Made by a program: the position numbers and the translations under genes. From Tillandsia leiboldiana (lineage: Eukaryota > Streptophyta > Magnoliopsida > Poales > Bromeliaceae): a stretch of DNA of 64,000 bases. Of this stretch, positions 59,756 through 64,000 are shown piece by piece. The number at the start of each line of letters is the position of its first letter. The stretch's first letter is position 1. Under the pieces are notes generated by a model, which ran no database searches, had not been told where the DNA came from, and was given only the letters and a program-made list of their open reading frames with translations. The stretch is taken from NCBI GenBank assembly GCA_029204045.2, contig CM055062.1, forward strand, positions 4,820,648 to 4,884,647. The letters run 5' to 3'.

Positions 59756-60280
59756 ATCAAACATGCTAAGTGCATTGGAAATTAAAATTTTAATTTTTAA
59801 CTAATTTTTGGACATTAAATAATAAAATCACAAAAAGTAAAAAACATGATATCACATCAAACTAAAAAAACTAAACAATTTTGTTTCTCTTGACGTCTTA
59901 GTGGATTATTTTCAATTCTATGTAGAAACCCTAAAAATTAAAACTCAAGGAGTTCAACTTCACCTTCTGCCGTTTAAGGGTTAATGATCTATTGCATGGT
60001 TGATCTCATTGTTGATGCTTATCGATTTGTACTCAATAAGTTTGTGTTGTAGCCATGCACGAGCACAACCTCTATGTTAACAGAGTGGATCACGAATTGG
60101 ATGCTTCCTGTGAATCTAAAATATCTTAGAAGATACCTAACGAGAACGAGAAAGTAATGAACTTCTAAGATGGTGTTATTGCTCCTAGGAGAAGTTTGAT
60201 AGTAGAGACTTAGGATGGAGAAAGAAGTCCATGCAAGAGCATGCACGATGAAAATTTTTTCAACTTTTGGATGCGCCAAC

Positions 60281-60621
60281 CAAAGATTTAAGTATCCATC
60301 GGCACGGGCCGTATCTACCGTGTTGTACCGTGCCAACAAGATACCATCACGATACAACTCTCGTGCCGATGGCACAGTTCAAAACCCTTTTTTCTTAAAA
60401 TTATTAAGTAATTTTCTTAATAAAGTTCAAAATATTTGATAAAGATACATAATAAGTAATTAAAAAATTTTGTTGCTAAAGAAATTAAATATTTCATGCC
60501 ATTATGTGTCGGCACGCATCACGCATGTATTTTTTGTGACCGGCACTCATCGGCACGGCTCGGCACGCACCGTGCCGGCAAGTTTTCGGCACGACCCCGT
60601 GCCACGGCACTTAAATCCTTG
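60281..60621 (+). mobile_element. hAT MITE, copy 1, TSD GCGCCAAC
   Basis: 341 bp, ends CAAAGATTTAAGT and ACTTAAATCCTTG (inverted, one mismatch). The perfect 8-bp direct repeat GCGCCAAC flanks it (60273-60280, 60622-60629), the hAT signature. The interior has many GGCACG/CGTGCC motifs near both ends and is non-coding. Confidence 0.92.
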
Positions 60622-60701
60622 GCGCCAACTGTCCAAGATGGAACCTTCTTAAAGTAGACTATTTAGTTGCTACTCCGGCTATGGCACTTTTGGAGTCTCA
60701 T

Positions 60702-61034
60702 CAAAGGATTTGAGTGCCGTGGTACGGAGAAGTGCCGAAAACTTGCCGGCACGGTGTGTGCCGAGCAGTGCCGATAAGTGCCGGTTACAAAAAATACATG
60801 TGTGCCGACACATAATAGAATAAAATATTTGTTTTCTTTACCAACAAATTTTTTTAGTTGTTTATTATGTATCTTTGCCAAATTTTTGAACTTTATTAAG
60901 AAAATTACTTAGTAAATTAAAGAAAAGAAGGTTTTGAGTTGTACCATCGGCACGGGAGCTGTATCGTGCCGGTATTTTGTTGGTACGATGCGACATGATG
61001 GATACGGACCGTGCATATGGATACTCAATCCTTG
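60702..61034 (-). mobile_element. hAT MITE, copy 2, inverted, TSD AGTCTCAT
   Basis: 333 bp, ends CAAAGGATTTGAGT and ACTCAATCCTTG, with AGTCTCAT at 60694-60701 and 61035-61042. It is the same family as copy 1 in opposite orientation: its first 100 bp match the reverse complement of the last 100 bp of copy 1 (GCCGAAAACTTGCCGGCACG). Confidence 0.92.
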
Positions 61035-63504
61035 AGTCTCATACACCTTTTCTTTCCTTTTTTTGTTGTGTTTGAATTGTAGCTAAAATCTATATTTCAT
61101 TTTCTCTCCTTAATCCTCCCTAAGAATTTGAATCTAATTCCAAATATTGTCGTGCCAGTTGGCATGGTGTTGCATGTCTGCCATGTGCTGCTAGTGTTGC
61201 TTATTTCGATAAGTTGGTGTAGCTGCTCGTGCCAAACATATTAAATAGAGTATAAATGGAGTGTGTATCGAGACGTGCGGGGTGCTATGTCTTACTGATT
61301 GTATATGATGGCACATCCCATGCTAGTGCATAGTAATAATAGTCTCATTCAAATTGTAACTCTCTATTTTTGTTAGTGCATGGTAATAATCATCTCATTC
61401 AAATCACAAGTCTTCATTTTTGGAAATATCAATAGTTAGGTAGATGGATTTCTAATCATTTCGAATGACTTGAATAAGTATAAGAGAATCAAATAATTTG
61501 AGGTTGGAACTTCCACGATTTGAGTTTGTTAAAGAAAAATTGTCTATCCAAAAGTAACATTCCTAATAAAAGAAAATCAGCATGCTAAATGCATTGGAAA
61601 TTGAAATTTTAATTTTAAAATGATTTTTGAAGATTTAATAATCAAATCATAGAAAGCAAAAGACACAATATCACATCAAACTAAAGCAAACTACAAAAAT
61701 ATTTTGCATCTCTTGACATCCTAGTGAATCATTTTCATTTCTATATATAAACCCTGAAAATTTATTACTAAAAAGACCATGCATGGAGCATGAGCAAGAT
61801 GGAAATTTGTTCAACTTTTGTATTCAATAACTCTCAAAGATTTCTTAAAGTAAACTATTTGGTTGTTACACCCGAATATGGTATATTGCTATTGCACTTT
61901 AATTGTCTCATGCACCCTCTCTTTTTTTTTCCTTTTTTTTTGTTGTATTTGAATTGTAGCCAAAATCTATATTTTGTTTCCTCCTCAATCTTATTCCTCC
62001 TTAATCTTCTAAGAAATTTGAATCTTATTCCAAGTATTGTCGTGCCAGTTGGCATAGTCTTGCATGGTTGCCATGTGCTGCTAAATTGGTGCCGCTCATG
62101 CCACCTGTGCTGCTTGGGCTAAACATATTAAATAGAGTATAAATCGAGTGTGTATCGAGAAGTGTCGGCATGCTATGTCTTGTTAATAGTATATGATGGC
62201 ACATCCCATGCTAGTGCATGGTAATAACAATCTCATTCAAATTGTTAGTCTTCATTTTTGCTAGTGCATGGTAATAACTGTCTCATTTAAAACTTAAGTC
62301 TTCCTTTTTAGAAATAGCAATAGTTAGGAAACATTAATAGTTGTGATTTCGGTGGATTTCTAATCATTTGAAATGCCTTGAATAAGTATAAGTAAATCAA
62401 ATAATTTGAGGTTGGAACTTCCATGATTTGAGTTTGTTAATGCTAAGAAAAAATTAATTATCTATCCAAAAGCAAGCTTCGTAATAAAAGAAAATCGGCA
62501 CGGTAAATGCATTGGAAATTGAAAATTTAATTTTAAATGATTTTTGGAGATCATATAATCAAATCACAGAAAGCAAAAAGCACGATATCATATCAAACTA
62601 AAAAAATATTGTGCATCACTTGACATCTTAGTGGATACTTTTATTTCTAGAGAGTTCAAATTCACCTCGTACCGCTTTAGGCTTAATGATATGTGGCACA
62701 GTTGATCTAATTTCTAATGCTTATCAATTCGTTCTCAATAAGTTTGTTATGTAGCTGTGCACGAGCCCAGCCTCTATGCTCATCCAACGGAGTGGATCAC
62801 AAATTGGACGCTTTCTATGAGTTTACAAAATCTTCAACGATACCCGATACAACTAAGAAAGTTATGGACTTCTAAGATGGTGTTACTGGTCTTAGGAGAA
62901 GTTCGATTAATGAGAATTTTGATGGAGAAAGAAGTCCATGCAAAGAGCACGAGCATGAGAATTTTCTAAAATTTAATTTTAAATTATTTTTGGAGATCAT
63001 ATAATCAAATCACTGAAAGCAAAAAGCACGATATCATATCAAACTAAAACAAAAAACTAAAAAAATATTGTGCATCACTTGACATCTTAGCGGATACTTC
63101 TGTTTCTAGAGAGTTCAAGTTCACCTTGTACCGCTTTAGGCTTAATGATTTGTGGCACGATTGATCTCATTGCTGATGCTTATCGGTTCGTTCTTAATAA
63201 GTTTATGATGTAGCTGTGCACGAGCCCAGCCTCTATGCTCATCCAACGGAGTGGATCACGAATTGGACACTTTCTACGAGTTTACAAAATCTTCAACGAT
63301 ACCCGACGCAAATAAGAAAGTTTTGGACTTCTAAGATGGTGTTATTGGTCTTAGGAGAAGTTCGATTGAGGAGAATTTTGATGGAGAAAGAAGTCTATGC
63401 AAGGAGCATGAGCAAGATGGAATTTTTTTCAACTTCTGAAACCTATTTAAGGTAAACTGTATGGTCGGTACACATAACTATGCGGTATGGCTATGACACT
63501 TTAG

Positions 63505-63754
63505 CAGAAGAATATTTAGTAGGTAGCTCCCCAATGGCCCCTCATTGAGATGTCCTCAATTTGTTGCCATGTATCAGTTTTGCATCTATCCAAGAGTTAT
63601 AATCCTCCTTTATAGGGTTAATTTTTTTTTTTTTGGTTTTAGTATTAAAAAATACCTAACGAACCCTTGGATAGGGGCAAAACTAACATTTGGTAGCGGG
63701 TCAGGGGCTCCCCAACGACGCCTCGTTGAGGAGTTCCCTATTAAAGTCTTATCC
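63505..63754. mobile_element. Possible insertion with 8-bp direct repeat CACTTTAG
   Basis: This 250-bp segment is absent from the matching place in other array units. CACTTTAG lies on both sides (63497-63504, 63755-63762). Terminal inverted repeats are not convincing; internal GCTCCCCAAYGRCSCCTC-type blocks occur twice (GTAGCTCCCCAATGGCCCCT, GGGCTCCCCAACGACGCCT). Confidence 0.5.
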
Positions 63755-64000
63755 CACTTTAGTGGTCTCATACATACTTGCTTTCGCTTTTTTTTGTTGT
63801 ATTTGAATCTATATTTTATTTTTTTTTTTAATTCCTCACCAAAAATTTTAAATCTTTTTCCAAGAATGGTCGTGCCAATTGGCATAGTCTGGCATGGTTG
63901 TGACATTCTGCCAACACTGCTTATTTTGGTAAGTCTGTGCCATTTGTGTTGCTTGTGCCACTTGCGCCAAACATATAAAATAGTGTATAAATATTATGTG

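Larger units (their letters stand above)
58083..64000. repeat. Decayed tandem array, about 1.3-kb unit, five partial copies, continuing past the window
   Basis: Units begin AGAAATATCAATAGTT at 58083, 59374, 61422 (GAAATATCAATAG) and 62310, and a fifth partial one at about 62970. Each is made of an AT-rich part (CAAATAATTTGAGGTTGGAA, GGCATGCTAAATGCATT), a middle part (GGCACAGTTGATCTCATTG, GGTCTTAGGAGAAGTTCGAT, GATGGAGAAAGAAGTCCATG) and a last part (GCCAGTTGGCATAGTCTTGC, TCGAGTGTGTATCGAGA). Copy 3 has lost most of the middle part; copy 4 lacks the last. Insertions account for extra length in copies 1, 2 and 5. No frame is preserved between copies, so they are not paralogous coding genes. Confidence 0.75.

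Noticed and set aside
62757..63455. Paired ORFs in array units 4 and 5 (70 and 79 codons)
   Set aside because: Similarity reflects unit duplication; the frame is not open in units 1 and 2.

Overview
This is nuclear DNA from a flowering plant. The only host gene with a convincing start is a very GC-rich clade A protein phosphatase 2C with plant-type GT-AG introns and G-box/ABRE motifs. Almost everything else is plant transposable-element sequence: a MULE with a plant mobile domain, a Sirevirus-type Copia element, long-LTR Gypsy-like elements, a Helitron, and hAT-, PIF/Harbinger- and foldback-type MITEs. The contrast between GC-rich coding exons and AT-rich, (TA)n-riddled surroundings fits a monocot, probably a commelinid. 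The species cannot be fixed from the sequence alone.

Layout, 0-23 kb. The left edge (3-2968) is the 3' half of a MULE: a transposase C-terminus with SWIM and CCHC fingers, then a seven-exon plant-mobile-domain protein. An array of nine short GC-rich hairpins around a perfect 20-bp-arm hairpin follows (3169-3591), then a probable terminal repeat. From 5.5 to 8.5 kb there are foldback MITEs embedded in long (TA)n tracts. A deleted antisense Copia element with exact TSD TCTCT occupies 9237-13173, and a solo LTR of the same family with TSD ATTTT lies at 21924-22634. Between them, 13.2-13.9 kb holds fragments of two host genes in opposite orientations (a syringolide-induced-14-1-1-like protein and a 6-4 photolyase). 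An RPA70-like C-terminus lies at 16320-17218, followed by a Helitron 3' terminus at 17835. MITEs fill 18-21.4 kb.

Layout, 23-41 kb. A 14.3-kb Sirevirus-like Copia element (23124-37425) carries gag, protease, integrase, RT/RNase H, an env-position ORF and repeated polypurine motifs. Its RT is split by a 3.55-kb TG...CA insertion, probably a solo LTR (28554-32101), with perfect TSD ACACT. Decayed antisense Gypsy-type sequence follows to about 39 kb.

Layout, 41-64 kb. The PP2C gene begins at 42080, and three exons are visible. The last catalytic exon is not found before the window end. Its promoter and intron 2 carry CACGTG elements. Downstream are a long-LTR antisense element (47602-55492) whose second LTR is cut by a junction with another antisense Gypsy fragment (gag start, PBS, LTR), and then a decayed tandem array of a ~1.3-kb unit (58083-64000) disrupted by two inverted hAT MITEs with exact 8-bp TSDs.

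Points most worth a second look are: the hairpin array of the PMD-MULE, which contains paired, wobble and mismatched states of one base pair; a foldback MITE family whose central palindromes differ in sequence but stay palindromic; the reuse of the same TCCGGA motif cluster upstream of both the LTR TATA box and a TATA box before the env-like ORF of the Sirevirus; and a G-box cluster inside intron 2 of the PP2C. All coordinates were read by eye, and no alignment or database search was run.
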